A DNA stretch of 64,000 nucleotides from Pelomonas cellulosilytica. GTDB lineage: Bacteria; Pseudomonadota; Gammaproteobacteria; Burkholderiales; Burkholderiaceae_C. The stretch spans positions 62,001 to 126,000 of the forward strand of contig NZ_JAJTWU010000002.1 in assembly GCF_021353265.1 (NCBI RefSeq), read 5' to 3'. Shown one piece after another: positions 50,421 through 59,131 of this stretch; position 1 is the first letter of the stretch, and the number at the start of each line of letters is the position of its first letter. The notes below the pieces were generated by a model. It saw only the letters and a list, made by a program, of their open reading frames with translations, had not been told where the DNA came from and did no database searches. Both the position numbers and the translations under genes were made by a program.

Positions 50421-51517
50421 CGTCCACCCCCGAAGCCCAGGTCCAGGAGTTGCGCCGCCAGCTGCAATCGCTGCTGGAAGCCGCCAAGGCCAACGAGCGC
50501 AAGCTGGACCGCTTCGACGCGCTGGAGCGGCGGCTGATGGCGGTGGAGTCGATGGAGGAGCTGGTCAACCTGCTGCTGGTGGACTGCCGGCACGATTTCC
50601 AGCTTGACGCCGCGGAGCTCTGGCTGCTGGATCCGGACGGCGAGCTGAGCCGCGCGCTGCCGGCCCTGCCGATGGCGCGCGCGCCCCGGCTGCTGGACAC
50701 GCATGGGCCGCTGCGGGACATGTTCGGCGCCGTGCGCGCCACGCGCCTCGTGGGCCCCGGCCATGGCGAGGCCGTCGTGGCGCAGGCCTTCGGCGACGAC
50801 ACACCGATGCGCTCGGCGGCGCTGCTGCCGCTGATTCGCCAGGGCCTGCTGATTGGCAGCCTGCACTTCGGCTCGCGCGACCCGGAGCGCTACGACGCCA
50901 CGTCGGGCACGAAGTTCCTGGACCGGCTCTCGGCCATCGCGGCGATCGCCATCGAGAGCATGCTCAACCGCGAGCGCCTGCGCCGCGCCGGCATGACCGA
51001 CGGCCTCACCGGCGTGCACAACCGCCGCTACTTCGACCACCGCAGCCTCATCGAGTTCAGCCAGGCGGTGCGCCACCGCTACCCGCTGGCCTGTCTGTTT
51101 CTGGACATCGATCACTTCAAGGCCATCAACGACGGTCACGGCCACCCGACCGGTGACGAGGTGCTGCGCCAGGTCGGCGGCCTCATCCAGCGTTCGCTGC
51201 GCACCGGCGACCTGGCCGCGCGCTACGGTGGCGAGGAATTCGTCGTGCTGCTGCCGCGCACCGACCTCGCCGGCGCCCGCGAGGTGGCCGAGCGCATCCG
51301 GCTGATGGTGCAAGACGCGCCGTTCATCACGCCGGACGGCGGCACGCTCAATGCGACGCTGTCCGCGGGCCTGGCGATGCTGCAGCCGGGCGCGGCGAGT
51401 TTCGCCGAGCTGCTGAACTCGGCCGACCAGGCGCTCTACGAAGCCAAGCGCGCCGGGCGCAACCGCACGGTGGCCGCTGCGGCTGACATCAGCGCAGCAA
51501 CCGCAGCGGCCTCGTGA
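50417..51517 (+). CDS. Diguanylate cyclase with N-terminal DUF484/GAF-like domain
   Basis: Cytoplasmic enzyme of 366 residues that makes cyclic di-GMP from two GTP. Residues 1-40 are coiled coil (QVQELRRQLQSLLEAAKANE). Residues 45-190 are a DUF484/GAF-like sensor. The GGDEF domain (about 195-350) has the intact active site RYGGEEFVVLLP and, five residues before it, the inhibitory-site RxxD as RTGD, so product feedback is expected. The ATG overlaps the pseudouridine synthase stop. A second cyclase and an HDOD gene follow. Confidence 0.9.
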   Translation: MTSTPEAQVQELRRQLQSLLEAAKANERKLDRFDALERRLMAVESMEELVNLLLVDCRHDFQLDAAELWLLDPDGELSRALPALPMARAPRLLDTHGPLRDMFGAVRATRLVGPGHGEAVVAQAFGDDTPMRSAALLPLIRQGLLIGSLHFGSRDPERYDATSGTKFLDRLSAIAAIAIESMLNRERLRRAGMTDGLTGVHNRRYFDHRSLIEFSQAVRHRYPLACLFLDIDHFKAINDGHGHPTGDEVLRQVGGLIQRSLRTGDLAARYGGEEFVVLLPRTDLAGAREVAERIRLMVQDAPFITPDGGTLNATLSAGLAMLQPGAASFAELLNSADQALYEAKRAGRNRTVAAAADISAATAAAS

Positions 51518-51606
51518 ACATCTCGCCACGGCGGCCGCAGGCCTTGCTGAACGCGTAGGCGGCGTTCAGCGTCACGGCGTCCGGCCGGGGGGGGGCTGCA
51601 GTTCAT
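51489..51606 (-). other. Short frame with a nine-C homopolymer tract, downstream of the first cyclase gene
   Basis: An ATG at 51606 on the minus strand has GGAG eight bases before it and opens MNCSPPP across a run of nine C (plus-strand G at 51587-51595). As sequenced, the frame continues 57 codons antisense into the cyclase gene. With one C fewer it would instead join a protein-like frame ending AAYAFSKACGRRGEMFTRP...LLR and stop at 51489 (38-39 codons). I do not recognise the peptide. It may be a slipping tract, a gene remnant or chance. Confidence 0.3.
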
Positions 51607-51740
51607 GGTGCGAACTCCAGGGCGACTTGCCCCGCCCGGATGCCAACGATTCCCGCACAGTGTGATGAAAACCCCGACCTTCGGGGGCAGCACGCAAGTG
51701 TCACCGGCCGTGACAATTTGTGGCCTTGCCGTCATCTCTG

Positions 51741-52715
51741 ATGAGCCTCGATTCCTCCGCCCCACTGCAGGACGCTTCGCGCCGGTCCGCCTCGCTGCGC
51801 CTGCGGCTGGGGCTGGCCATGCCCGTCGTCGTGGGTGCCATGGTGGGCTGGTTCGAATGGCGCGATGGCGGGTTCGAGCCGCTGCTGCCCGGGCTGACGC
51901 ATGCCGTCGAGCTGGTGGCCGCGCTGAGCGTGGCGCTGATGCTGCTGGTCGAGGCGCTGCTGCTGCGCCCGCTGCGCCAACTGGCCAGCGGCTGCGAAGC
52001 GATGGAGTCGGCGCCCGCGCCGCAGGCCGCCGACATGCCGGAGCCTCGCCTCGGGGCCGAGCTGGATCGCATCGGCCATGCGATGCACCGGGCGCAGGGC
52101 TCGCTGTGGCAGCACGACCACGAGGCGCGCGAATTGCGCCGCCAGCTGGCCGAACAGCGCGACCTGCTCGAGCGGGCGCATGCGGCACTGGAGGCCAACC
52201 AGCGCGAGCTGGCCAGTCTGGCGCGCATCGATGCGCTGACCGGGCTGACCAACCAGCGGGCTTTCGACGAATCGCTGCGCCGTGAGTTCAAGCGCGCGCA
52301 GCGACAGCGCGGCCTGCTGGCCCTGGCCGTGCTGGACCTGGACGAGTTCAAGCAGTTCAACGAGCGCCACGGCACGGCCGTCGGCGATGCGACGCTGCAG
52401 CGCGTGGCGGCCCTGCTGAACGAGCGCTTCAAGCGTGACACCGACATCGTCGCCCGCCTGGGCGGCGAGGAGTTCGTCGCGCTGCTGCCCGGCTGCGGCA
52501 TGGCCGAGGCGCAGGGCGTGCTGGAGCTGGTGCGCGAAGACCTGCGTGCGCTGCACCTGCCGGACGGCCGGGGTGACCTGACGCTGAGCATCGGCCTGGC
52601 GGCGCTCAGTCCGGCCCATCCCTACCTCAGCGCGCAGGCGCTGATGCAGGCGGCCGACGAGGCGCTCTACATCGCCAAGCACGCCGGTCGCGACCGGCTG
52701 AGCCTGGCGGCGTAG
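51741..52715 (+). CDS. Membrane-bound diguanylate cyclase
   Basis: A 324-residue GGDEF protein. Two membrane helices lie near residues 24-40 (LGLAMPVVVGAMVGW) and 58-80 (VALSVALML-type stretch), then a coiled coil of about 60 residues (LRRQLAEQRDLLERAHAALE). The GGDEF domain begins at ALTGLTNQRAFDE and carries the active ARLGGEEFVALLPG with an RxxD inhibitory site (RDTD) five residues before. The ATG at 51741 is preferred to a GTG seven codons upstream. It converges with the HDOD gene, 11 bp apart. Confidence 0.9.
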   Translation: MSLDSSAPLQDASRRSASLRLRLGLAMPVVVGAMVGWFEWRDGGFEPLLPGLTHAVELVAALSVALMLLVEALLLRPLRQLASGCEAMESAPAPQAADMPEPRLGAELDRIGHAMHRAQGSLWQHDHEARELRRQLAEQRDLLERAHAALEANQRELASLARIDALTGLTNQRAFDESLRREFKRAQRQRGLLALAVLDLDEFKQFNERHGTAVGDATLQRVAALLNERFKRDTDIVARLGGEEFVALLPGCGMAEAQGVLELVREDLRALHLPDGRGDLTLSIGLAALSPAHPYLSAQALMQAADEALYIAKHAGRDRLSLAA

Positions 52716-52726
52716 TAGCCGCAGGC

Positions 52727-53545
52727 CTAGCGGCCGTGCTCCTGCGCGGCCTGCAGCTGCTCGTTGACACGCCGAGCGGCGCGCAGCACCAGCGTCTCGT
52801 CGAGCTGCGCCTGGGGCGCGATCTGCGCCGCGATGTCGTCAACCTGGTCGGCGTGGTTCATCAGCGCCCAGGCGACTGTGGAGATCGCCGCGACGCTGCG
52901 GCGCGCCAGTGTCTCCGGCATCGTCAGTGTGGACTGGATCTCGACGTGATGGCGCACACTGGCCACCGCCGCGGGGTTCAGTCCCCAGCTCTCGCACAGC
53001 GCGGCGCCCAGCGCGTCGTGGCTGACGCCGAAGGCCGTCTTCTCCAGCTCCACCAGCTCGGCGTCGCGGGTGGCGGCGCGCAGCATGGCGGGGTAGTGCG
53101 CCGGTGCGTGTCGGTACAGCACCGCCTTGCCGCATTCCTCGAACAGACCGGCCGAATGCGAGGCCCAGGGATCCACACCCAGCATCTGGCCCATGCGGCC
53201 CATCAGCAGGCCGCGCTGCGACGCGCGCGCCCAGACGGCCTCCAGCTCGGCGGCGGCGGGGAAGGCGGCGCGCAGGCCCATCTCGAAGGTGATGGCGGCG
53301 ACCTCGCGCATGCCCAGGTAGGTCAGCGCCTGCTGCACCGTCTGCACGCGGCCACGCAGGCCGTACAGCGATGAGTTCACGGCCTTCATGACCGCGGCGG
53401 CGAGCGCCATGTCGTCCTCCACCAGCGATGACATGGCCTGCAGGTCGATGTCCTCCTCCGCCATCAGCAGCGACAGCTTCACGAGGACCTCCGGCTGGGT
53501 CGGGATCTCGATGTCCAGATTGCGCAGTTGAGGGTCGACGGGCAT
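52727..53545 (-). CDS. HDOD domain-containing protein
   Basis: A 272-residue protein made almost entirely of one HDOD domain, a catalytically dead relative of HD phosphohydrolases used in signalling. Recognisable parts are IPTQPEVLVKL, VEDDMALAAAVMKAVNSSLYG, VQTVQQALTYLGMREV, and HSAGLFEECGKAVLY. HDOD proteins often work with GGDEF proteins in motility or cyclic-di-GMP control. Two cyclase genes stand just left of it, and the tauE gene lies 39 bp upstream on the same strand. Confidence 0.85.
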   Translation of the reverse strand: MPVDPQLRNLDIEIPTQPEVLVKLSLLMAEEDIDLQAMSSLVEDDMALAAAVMKAVNSSLYGLRGRVQTVQQALTYLGMREVAAITFEMGLRAAFPAAAELEAVWARASQRGLLMGRMGQMLGVDPWASHSAGLFEECGKAVLYRHAPAHYPAMLRAATRDAELVELEKTAFGVSHDALGAALCESWGLNPAAVASVRHHVEIQSTLTMPETLARRSVAAISTVAWALMNHADQVDDIAAQIAPQAQLDETLVLRAARRVNEQLQAAQEHGR

Positions 53546-53583
53546 GGTGATCTCGGGAACGCAGGGGAAGCCCGGATCGTAGA

Positions 53584-54345
53584 TCAGCGGATGAAGGCGT
53601 CGAAGGCTGTTTTGAGGATGAGAGCGCCTACGACGAGAACAAAGACACCCCGCACGAACCCGGCGCCATGTTTGAGCGCGAGCCGCGTGCCGAGCAGGCT
53701 GCCGGCGACGTTCGTGACGGCCATGACGCCGGCCAGGTGCCACCACACATGGCCCTTGGCGGCGAACAGCGCGATGGCGGCGGCATTCGTCAACAGGTTC
53801 ATCAGCTTGGCCGTGGCCGACGCGTGCAGGAAGTCGTAGCCCAGCACCCGCACGAACAGGAAGACGAAGAAGCTGCCCGTGCCCGGGCCGAAGAAGCCGT
53901 CGTAGAAGCCCACCGCCAGCGCGATGCCGCCGGCCACCATCGCCTCGGCACGCCCGCTGAACCGGGGCGCGTGCTCGCGGCCGAGGTCCTTCTTGGCCAG
54001 CGTGTACAGGAAGACGGCCAGCAGTACCGCCGGCAGCGCCTTGCGAAGGCCTTCGGGGCTGACGTGGGTGAGCACCCAGGCGCCCGTGAAGCTGCCCAGC
54101 GCCGCGAGCACGGCGGCCGGCAGCAGGTTGCGCCACGGCAGCGAGACGCGCCGCACGTATTGCAGCGTGGCCCAGCCCGTGCCCCAGATGGCCGCGCTCT
54201 TGTTGGAGCCCATCAGCGTCGCGGGCATCGCCGCTGGGTACGTACTGAAGAGCGCAGGGGTCAACACCAGGCCGCCACCGCCGGCGACGGCGTCGATGAA
54301 GCCGGCGAGCAGCGAGGCGAGGGCGACTGTGGCAAGTTCGAGCAT
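53584..54345 (-). CDS. TauE/SafE-family sulfite/organosulfur exporter
   Basis: Inner-membrane protein of 253 residues with about eight hydrophobic helices. The two characteristic halves begin LAGFIDAVAGGGGLVLTPAL and GFYDGFFGPGTGSFFVFLFV, each with the Gly-rich family signature. Members export sulfite, sulfoacetate or related anions. I chose the ATG at 54345 (MLELATVAL), which places the first helix at the N-terminus; an upstream extension to 54414 reaches the terminator. The start lies 67 bp after a strong intrinsic terminator, suggesting attenuation or simply an independent promoter. Confidence 0.87.
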   Translation of the reverse strand: MLELATVALASLLAGFIDAVAGGGGLVLTPALFSTYPAAMPATLMGSNKSAAIWGTGWATLQYVRRVSLPWRNLLPAAVLAALGSFTGAWVLTHVSPEGLRKALPAVLLAVFLYTLAKKDLGREHAPRFSGRAEAMVAGGIALAVGFYDGFFGPGTGSFFVFLFVRVLGYDFLHASATAKLMNLLTNAAAIALFAAKGHVWWHLAGVMAVTNVAGSLLGTRLALKHGAGFVRGVFVLVVGALILKTAFDAFIR

Positions 54346-54411
54346 GGGGTTCGGCCGGGCTTGCCCGTGTTCCGCCACGAGACCGGACCCCAAGGCGCAA
54401 AACGAAAGGCA

Positions 54412-54448
54412 CAAATAAAACGGCCACCAAGGGGTGCCTTGGTGGCCG
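54412..54448 (-). terminator. Strong intrinsic terminator upstream of tauE
   Basis: CGGCCACCAAGG (54421-54432) pairs perfectly with 54437-54448 over a GGTG loop, and is followed on the minus strand by TTTTATTT. No convincing protein gene ends just upstream of it, so it ends either a small RNA or an attenuated tauE leader. Confidence 0.88.
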
Positions 54449-54573
54449 GCGGGATTGTCTTCGGGTTACGAAGCAACCGACTTGTCTTGTCTCCTCACAA
54501 CCCGCCCGGCGGCCCTGGGAAGGACCCGGAACCGCGTCGAGTGAAGAGAATGTATTGCCCCGCCGCGGTGCAT
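54449..54573 (-). ncRNA. Candidate structured RNA or leader element before tauE
   Basis: On the minus strand CGGCGGGG (from 54565-54558) can pair with 54454-54447, enclosing a 9-bp helix between 54549-54541 and 54498-54490 (one G-U pair), an apical GC-rich hairpin, and a small hairpin in the 3' part (about 54479-54460). Two bases of the outer helix are shared with the terminator, so the two folds compete slightly. A 35-codon Arg-rich frame (MHRGGAIHSLHSTRF...) overlaps it and could be a leader peptide. The family is not recognised. Confidence 0.35.
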
Positions 54574-55100
54574 AGAACTGGGGTTAGCCCTGGTTTTCGT
54601 CTTTGTGCAGGGCATTGGTGAGCCAACTTGGTGCATTCCGGGCGCTGCTCGCCGTGGCGCCGTTGCGGGCCTTTCCTCCATTTCGGGTGTCGTCGTCATG
54701 GGAGGACAGCGCTTTCACCGAGGCGCCAGAGGCCCGATTCGGCAGCCGTTGGGCAAAAACACCAACGCCACATCGGCATGCGACGCCTGTTGCACGAAGC
54801 CGACAGTGCACGGCGGCCTGTTCCGTCCGCCACTTCTTCGCCAGCGCTCGATCGGCGCCTAGCACATCCGCTTCGGCCGACGTGCCGCCTCGCGATGGCG
54901 CCTTGCCACACCCCCCGCAGATGGATGGAGGGGAACTGTGTATTCGGTCACGCAAACCGGTCCCACAGAATCAATCGCCCTGCAGGCCTTGTCTGCGCAG
55001 GGAGCCCGCCTCTTTCCACGCCTTGGCGGGCTGCGCGCCGCTCACCAGGCGCCGCGCTCCGGCACTCCACGATCAACTGGCAAAGAAAGAGGGTATGTGA

Positions 55101-55859
55101 ATGAAGAAGGTCCTGACCTCGCTGGCGCTGGCGGTTTCGGCGCTCACCCTGTCGGCAACGACATATGCGGGGGTGCTGCGTTCGACCATCGATTTCGAGA
55201 CGCCGATCGACGGCTCGCCGTACCTCACCTTCCCTGCCGAGACCGGAGTACTGGGCTCCGGGGATGAGTTCTACCAACCGGGCATGTCCGGTCGCACGCT
55301 CTGGGTCGACGCGTTCTCCAACTCGCCGCTCGCCCTGCCCGGTCGCCTCGTCGGCAGCATCCTCAGTGGCGCGTGCGCCGACTTGCTGTGCCCGTCCAAC
55401 AACTCGAGCTCCTATGTGGCCCTGCTCGACGACGCGGTGCTCGCGTTCGGTCATGCCGACGGCTTCACGTTCTCGGTGCGAAGCCTCAGCGCCAGCTTCA
55501 TCGGCAACGGTGACCCGGTTAGCAGCCTCCCCGGGTTCCTCGCGCTCCAGGGCGTTCGAGACGGCGCGAGCCTCACGGCCTACTACGCCTTGACGGGTCT
55601 GGACGCCGATGGCCATCTGAATTTCGCCACCATTGATACCGGGGCGTTCGGAGACTACGAGTTCGACTACGTCTACGCCTATGCCTATGCGTGCACGGGC
55701 ACCGTCAGTGGCAGCAACTGCAGTGCGTTCTCGACGAACGAGGCGCAGTTCGCGCTGGACGACATCGTCATCGAGCATGTGCCCGAGCCGGCCAGCCTGG
55801 CATTGGTCGGCTTGGCTGGTCTCGCCCTCGTCGGTGCGCGTCGCCGTCGTGCCGTCTGA
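55101..55859 (+). CDS. PEP-CTERM sorting domain protein
   Basis: Exported protein of 252 residues. The Sec signal ends at TTYA; the beta-rich body has DFETP near the start and three paired Cys regions. The C-terminus is a textbook PEP-CTERM signal: VPEPASLALVGLAGLALVGA followed by RRRR, which an exosortase cleaves when the protein reaches the envelope. No exosortase is encoded in the window, so it must be elsewhere. GAGGG lies eight bases before the ATG. The subtilase gene follows after 27 bp, probably in the same transcript. Confidence 0.9.
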   Translation: MKKVLTSLALAVSALTLSATTYAGVLRSTIDFETPIDGSPYLTFPAETGVLGSGDEFYQPGMSGRTLWVDAFSNSPLALPGRLVGSILSGACADLLCPSNNSSSYVALLDDAVLAFGHADGFTFSVRSLSASFIGNGDPVSSLPGFLALQGVRDGASLTAYYALTGLDADGHLNFATIDTGAFGDYEFDYVYAYAYACTGTVSGSNCSAFSTNEAQFALDDIVIEHVPEPASLALVGLAGLALVGARRRRAV

Positions 55860-55886
55860 ACCGCCGCCTCATCGAAAGGTCACACC

Positions 55887-58800
55887 ATGAAGATGAAACT
55901 CACGCCCGCGGCCCTGGCCACCCTGATCCTTGCTTCTGGCCTCGCCACCGGCGCCTTCGCCCAGGACCGCAAGACCTACATCGTCCAACTCAAGGACGAG
56001 CCCGCTGCCTCCTACACCGGGACCGTAGCCGGCCTCACCGCCACGCAGCCCGCGGCCGGCCAGACGTTCAAGTACGGCGCACCTGCCGTGCAGTCCTACA
56101 TCAACTACCTCGGTCAGCAACAAAGCAAGGTGCTGGCGGTCGTGGGCAGCGCGCCGGTTCTGGCCACCTACAAGGTGGTGTTCAACGGTTTCGCCGCGAG
56201 CCTCACCGACGACGAAGCTCGCGCGCTGGCCAGCAACTCATTGGTCGCCGGCCTGTGGCTGGACCAGCCCCGCAAGCTCGACACCATTTCCACCTCCCGC
56301 TTCCTCAAGCTCAGCGAGCCGGGTGGCCTGTGGTCGCGCACCGCGGGCGGCGCGGCGCTGAAGGGTGAAAACCTCGTCATCGGCGTCATCGACGGCGGCA
56401 TCTGGCCCGAGAACCCGGCCTTCTTCGACCGGGTCAAGCCGGACGGCACGCCCAGCAACAACCCCGGCGACGCGCTGGCCTATGGCCCCGTGCCGGCCAC
56501 TTTCAGCGGTGCCTGCGTGGCGAGCGCCGGCATCAACCCGGCCAAGCATTGCAACAACAAGCTCGTCGGCATCAAGTACTACAACACGGGCTTCAAGGCC
56601 AGCAAGGAAACGTTGCACTGGACCGACTTCGCCGACTCCGGCCGTGACTCGTTGTCCGGCGCCACGGGTCATGGCGGCCACGGGGACCACACCGCGTCCA
56701 CTGCTGCCGGCAACAGCAATGTGCCGGTCGTCATCAACGGCACCGTCGTCGGCATCGCGTCCGGCATGGCGCCCCGCGCGCGCATCGCGGCCTACAAGGT
56801 CTGCTGGACCTACGTGAAGCCGGATGCCACCGACGGCACCGGCAGCAAGAACAGCTGCTACACGTCCGACTCGGTGGCCGCCATCGACGCCGCGGTCGCT
56901 GATGGTGTCAACGTCATCAACTACTCCATCAGCGGCTCGCAGACCTCCGTCAACGACCCCGTCGAGCAGGCCTTCTACCGCGCCTCGCTGGCGGGTGTCT
57001 TCGTCGCCGCGTCGGCCGGCAACGACGGTCCTGGCCAGGCGGTCGCCCACATCAGCCCCTGGCTGACGACCGTCGCCGCGTCCACGCACGACCGCGCCTT
57101 CTCCGGTAGCGCTACGGTGGGTGGCGTCACCTACACCGGCGGCTCCACCACCAAGAACGGCCTGCCCAGCACCGACATGATCCTGGCCGAGAACGCCGGT
57201 ATCGGTGGCGGCAATGCCAGCCTGTGCTTCAGCGCGTCACCGCCTGCCGGGCAGGTGCTGCTGGACCCGGCCAAGGTGGCCGGCAAGCTGGTGGTCTGCA
57301 CGCGCGGCACCAATGCCCGCGTCGACAAGGGCGATGCCGTCCGCAATGCCGGCGGCAAGGGCATGATCCTCGTGAACGCGTCGGCCGGCCAGACGCTCGA
57401 CAGCGACTTCCAGTCGGTGCCGACCGTGCAGGTCAGCAATACCGATGGCGCCGCCATCAAGAATTACGTGGCCAGCACCGGCAGCCCCAAGGGCGTCATC
57501 AACCCGGCGGTGCTGGGCAGCAAGCCGGCGCCGATCATGGCCGACTTCTCCTCGCGCGGCCCGAACGCCGGTGACGGCAACGTACTCAAGCCCGACCTGA
57601 CCGCGCCGGGCGTGGACATCATTGCCCAGGTGACGCCGGCGCAGGACGAGACGCAGAAGGCGCAGATCGCCGCCGGCACGCTGGTGCCGCCGCCGGCCTG
57701 GGACAGCTACAACGGCACCTCCATGTCCAGCCCGCATGTGGCTGGCCTGGCGCTGCTGCTGAAGCAGGCCAACCCGACCTGGGGCCCCGGTGCCATCAAG
57801 TCGGCGTTGATGACGACGACCTACTCGACGCTGGACGACGGGCTGCCTTCGCCGCAGAACGGCTTGCTGCCCTGGGCCCAGGGTGCCGGCCACGTCGACC
57901 CGCAGAAGGCGGCCGACCCGGGCCTGGTCTACAACGCCGGCAAGAATGACTGGGTCAAGTACCAGTGCAAGGTCAACAAGGCGGCCGTGCAGCCGGCCAG
58001 CGACTGCACGACCATCGGCACGCTCGACGAGACCTACAACCTAAACCTGCCGTCGATCACCGTGGGCTCGGTCACCGGCTCGGTCGTGGTGCAGCGCAGT
58101 GTCACCAATGTCGGCGCCTCCTCGGCGACCTACAGCGCCGCCGTCAAGTCGCCGCCGGGCTTCACCACCAGCGTGTCGCCCACGTCGCTGACGCTGGCGC
58201 CTGGTGAGACGAAGACCTTCACCGTGTCGCTGACGCCAGCGGGCGCCGCCGAAGGCGTCTGGCAGTTCGGCCAGCTCGTCTGGAACGATGGTGTGCACGC
58301 CGTTCGTTCGCCGATCCAGGCGCGCGCCGGCAAGGCCATCTCGGCGCCGGTGGAGTTCACCGACACCAAGACTTTCGGCAGCAAGCTGTTCACCGTGCGT
58401 ACCGGGTTCTCGGGTCGCATGGGCGCGATCAAGGGTGGGCTGAAGGACGTGACGATGGGCGTGGAGACCAGCCTGTCGCCGTTGGCCACGAGTTCCTCGA
58501 CGCTGGCCACGCGCTGCCGCAGCACGACGAACTACGCCTCCATCGCCAAGTACGACTTTGCGCTGCCGGCCGGTGTCATCGTCGCGCGCTGGGCCTTGCG
58601 CCAGGCCGACGTGGGCAGCGCTGATGACGACCACGACATGATCGTTGTCAACATGGCCACCTCGACGTCGAGCTACTCCGGCAACGATGGCTCGGACGAG
58701 GCCGTGCAGATCGTCTCTCCTGCAGCCGGCAGCTACCGCGTCTGCGTGCTGGCCTATGGCGGCACCGCGCCGATGAAGCACCGGCTGTCGAGCTGGATCG

Positions 58801-59057
58801 TGTCGCCCAACGACCCCGCAGGTCTGCTCACCGCGCTGCCATCTCAGGTCTATGCGGGGGGCTCCGCCACCGTCGGCCTGGTTTGGTCGGGGGTGCCGGC
58901 GGGCAAGCGCACCGTCGGCGGCGCGCAGTGGCTCGACGCCTCGGGCGTTGTGCAGGCGACCACCGTGCTGCGCGTCTCCACGGACGGCAGCGTGCCGGTG
59001 CAGAACGTGCCGAGCAACATGCCCGGCAAGCGGGTCGACGCGACCTTGAAGCAGTAG
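55887..59057 (+). CDS. Large secreted S8 subtilisin-like serine protease
   Basis: A 1056-residue secreted protease of the plant-cucumisin-like S8 type. A signal peptide ends at GAFA (25); an inhibitor I9 prodomain follows (KTYIVQLKDEP to about 130). Catalytic residues are Asp169 (VIGVIDGGIWPEN), His265 (GHGGHGDHTAS), Asn379 (SAGNDGPG) and Ser612 (YNGTSMSSPHVAG). A protease-associated (PA) domain is inserted at about 430-545. After the catalytic part comes a fibronectin-III-like domain (about 700-790) and a beta-rich tail. No PEP-CTERM or other sorting signal ends the chain. GAAAGG precedes the ATG. It probably degrades extracellular protein. Confidence 0.92.
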   Translation: MKMKLTPAALATLILASGLATGAFAQDRKTYIVQLKDEPAASYTGTVAGLTATQPAAGQTFKYGAPAVQSYINYLGQQQSKVLAVVGSAPVLATYKVVFNGFAASLTDDEARALASNSLVAGLWLDQPRKLDTISTSRFLKLSEPGGLWSRTAGGAALKGENLVIGVIDGGIWPENPAFFDRVKPDGTPSNNPGDALAYGPVPATFSGACVASAGINPAKHCNNKLVGIKYYNTGFKASKETLHWTDFADSGRDSLSGATGHGGHGDHTASTAAGNSNVPVVINGTVVGIASGMAPRARIAAYKVCWTYVKPDATDGTGSKNSCYTSDSVAAIDAAVADGVNVINYSISGSQTSVNDPVEQAFYRASLAGVFVAASAGNDGPGQAVAHISPWLTTVAASTHDRAFSGSATVGGVTYTGGSTTKNGLPSTDMILAENAGIGGGNASLCFSASPPAGQVLLDPAKVAGKLVVCTRGTNARVDKGDAVRNAGGKGMILVNASAGQTLDSDFQSVPTVQVSNTDGAAIKNYVASTGSPKGVINPAVLGSKPAPIMADFSSRGPNAGDGNVLKPDLTAPGVDIIAQVTPAQDETQKAQIAAGTLVPPPAWDSYNGTSMSSPHVAGLALLLKQANPTWGPGAIKSALMTTTYSTLDDGLPSPQNGLLPWAQGAGHVDPQKAADPGLVYNAGKNDWVKYQCKVNKAAVQPASDCTTIGTLDETYNLNLPSITVGSVTGSVVVQRSVTNVGASSATYSAAVKSPPGFTTSVSPTSLTLAPGETKTFTVSLTPAGAAEGVWQFGQLVWNDGVHAVRSPIQARAGKAISAPVEFTDTKTFGSKLFTVRTGFSGRMGAIKGGLKDVTMGVETSLSPLATSSSTLATRCRSTTNYASIAKYDFALPAGVIVARWALRQADVGSADDDHDMIVVNMATSTSSYSGNDGSDEAVQIVSPAAGSYRVCVLAYGGTAPMKHRLSSWIVSPNDPAGLLTALPSQVYAGGSATVGLVWSGVPAGKRTVGGAQWLDASGVVQATTVLRVSTDGSVPVQNVPSNMPGKRVDATLKQ

Positions 59058-59097
59058 GCCGCCACTGTGCACGGCCCCGTTTGCCGGGGCCTCGTCA

Positions 59098-59131
59098 GGG
59101 CCGCATGCCGTCTGGCTGCGGCCCTTTTCTT
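59098..59131 (+). terminator. Intrinsic terminator of the subtilase gene and intron insertion site
   Basis: GGGCCGCA (59098-59105) pairs with 59117-59124, followed by TTTTCTT. A second GC stem lies just upstream (59072-59090). The group II intron begins at the next base, 59132, the position class C introns favour. Confidence 0.88.

Larger units (their letters stand above)
54346..55100. other. 755-bp region without a confident protein gene
   Basis: Between tauE and the PEP-CTERM gene. The left part holds a terminator and a foldable RNA element on the minus strand. The middle (54580-54960) has several overlapping frames of 70-165 codons on both strands, none with a recognisable domain or good start; the minus-strand frame 54584-54955 (KKWRTEQAAVHCRLRATGV and so on) is the most protein-like. 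The right end is the leader of the PEP-CTERM gene. Confidence 0.5.

Noticed and set aside
51672-51686. CCCCGA/TCGGGG hairpin with an adjoining A run, a possible minus-strand terminator
   Set aside because: Only six pairs with a three-base loop, and no minus-strand gene upstream that needs it.
54584-54955. Minus-strand frame of 123 codons in the tauE/PEP-CTERM gap
   Set aside because: No domain, and competing frames of similar length on both strands; kept only as a note on the gap.
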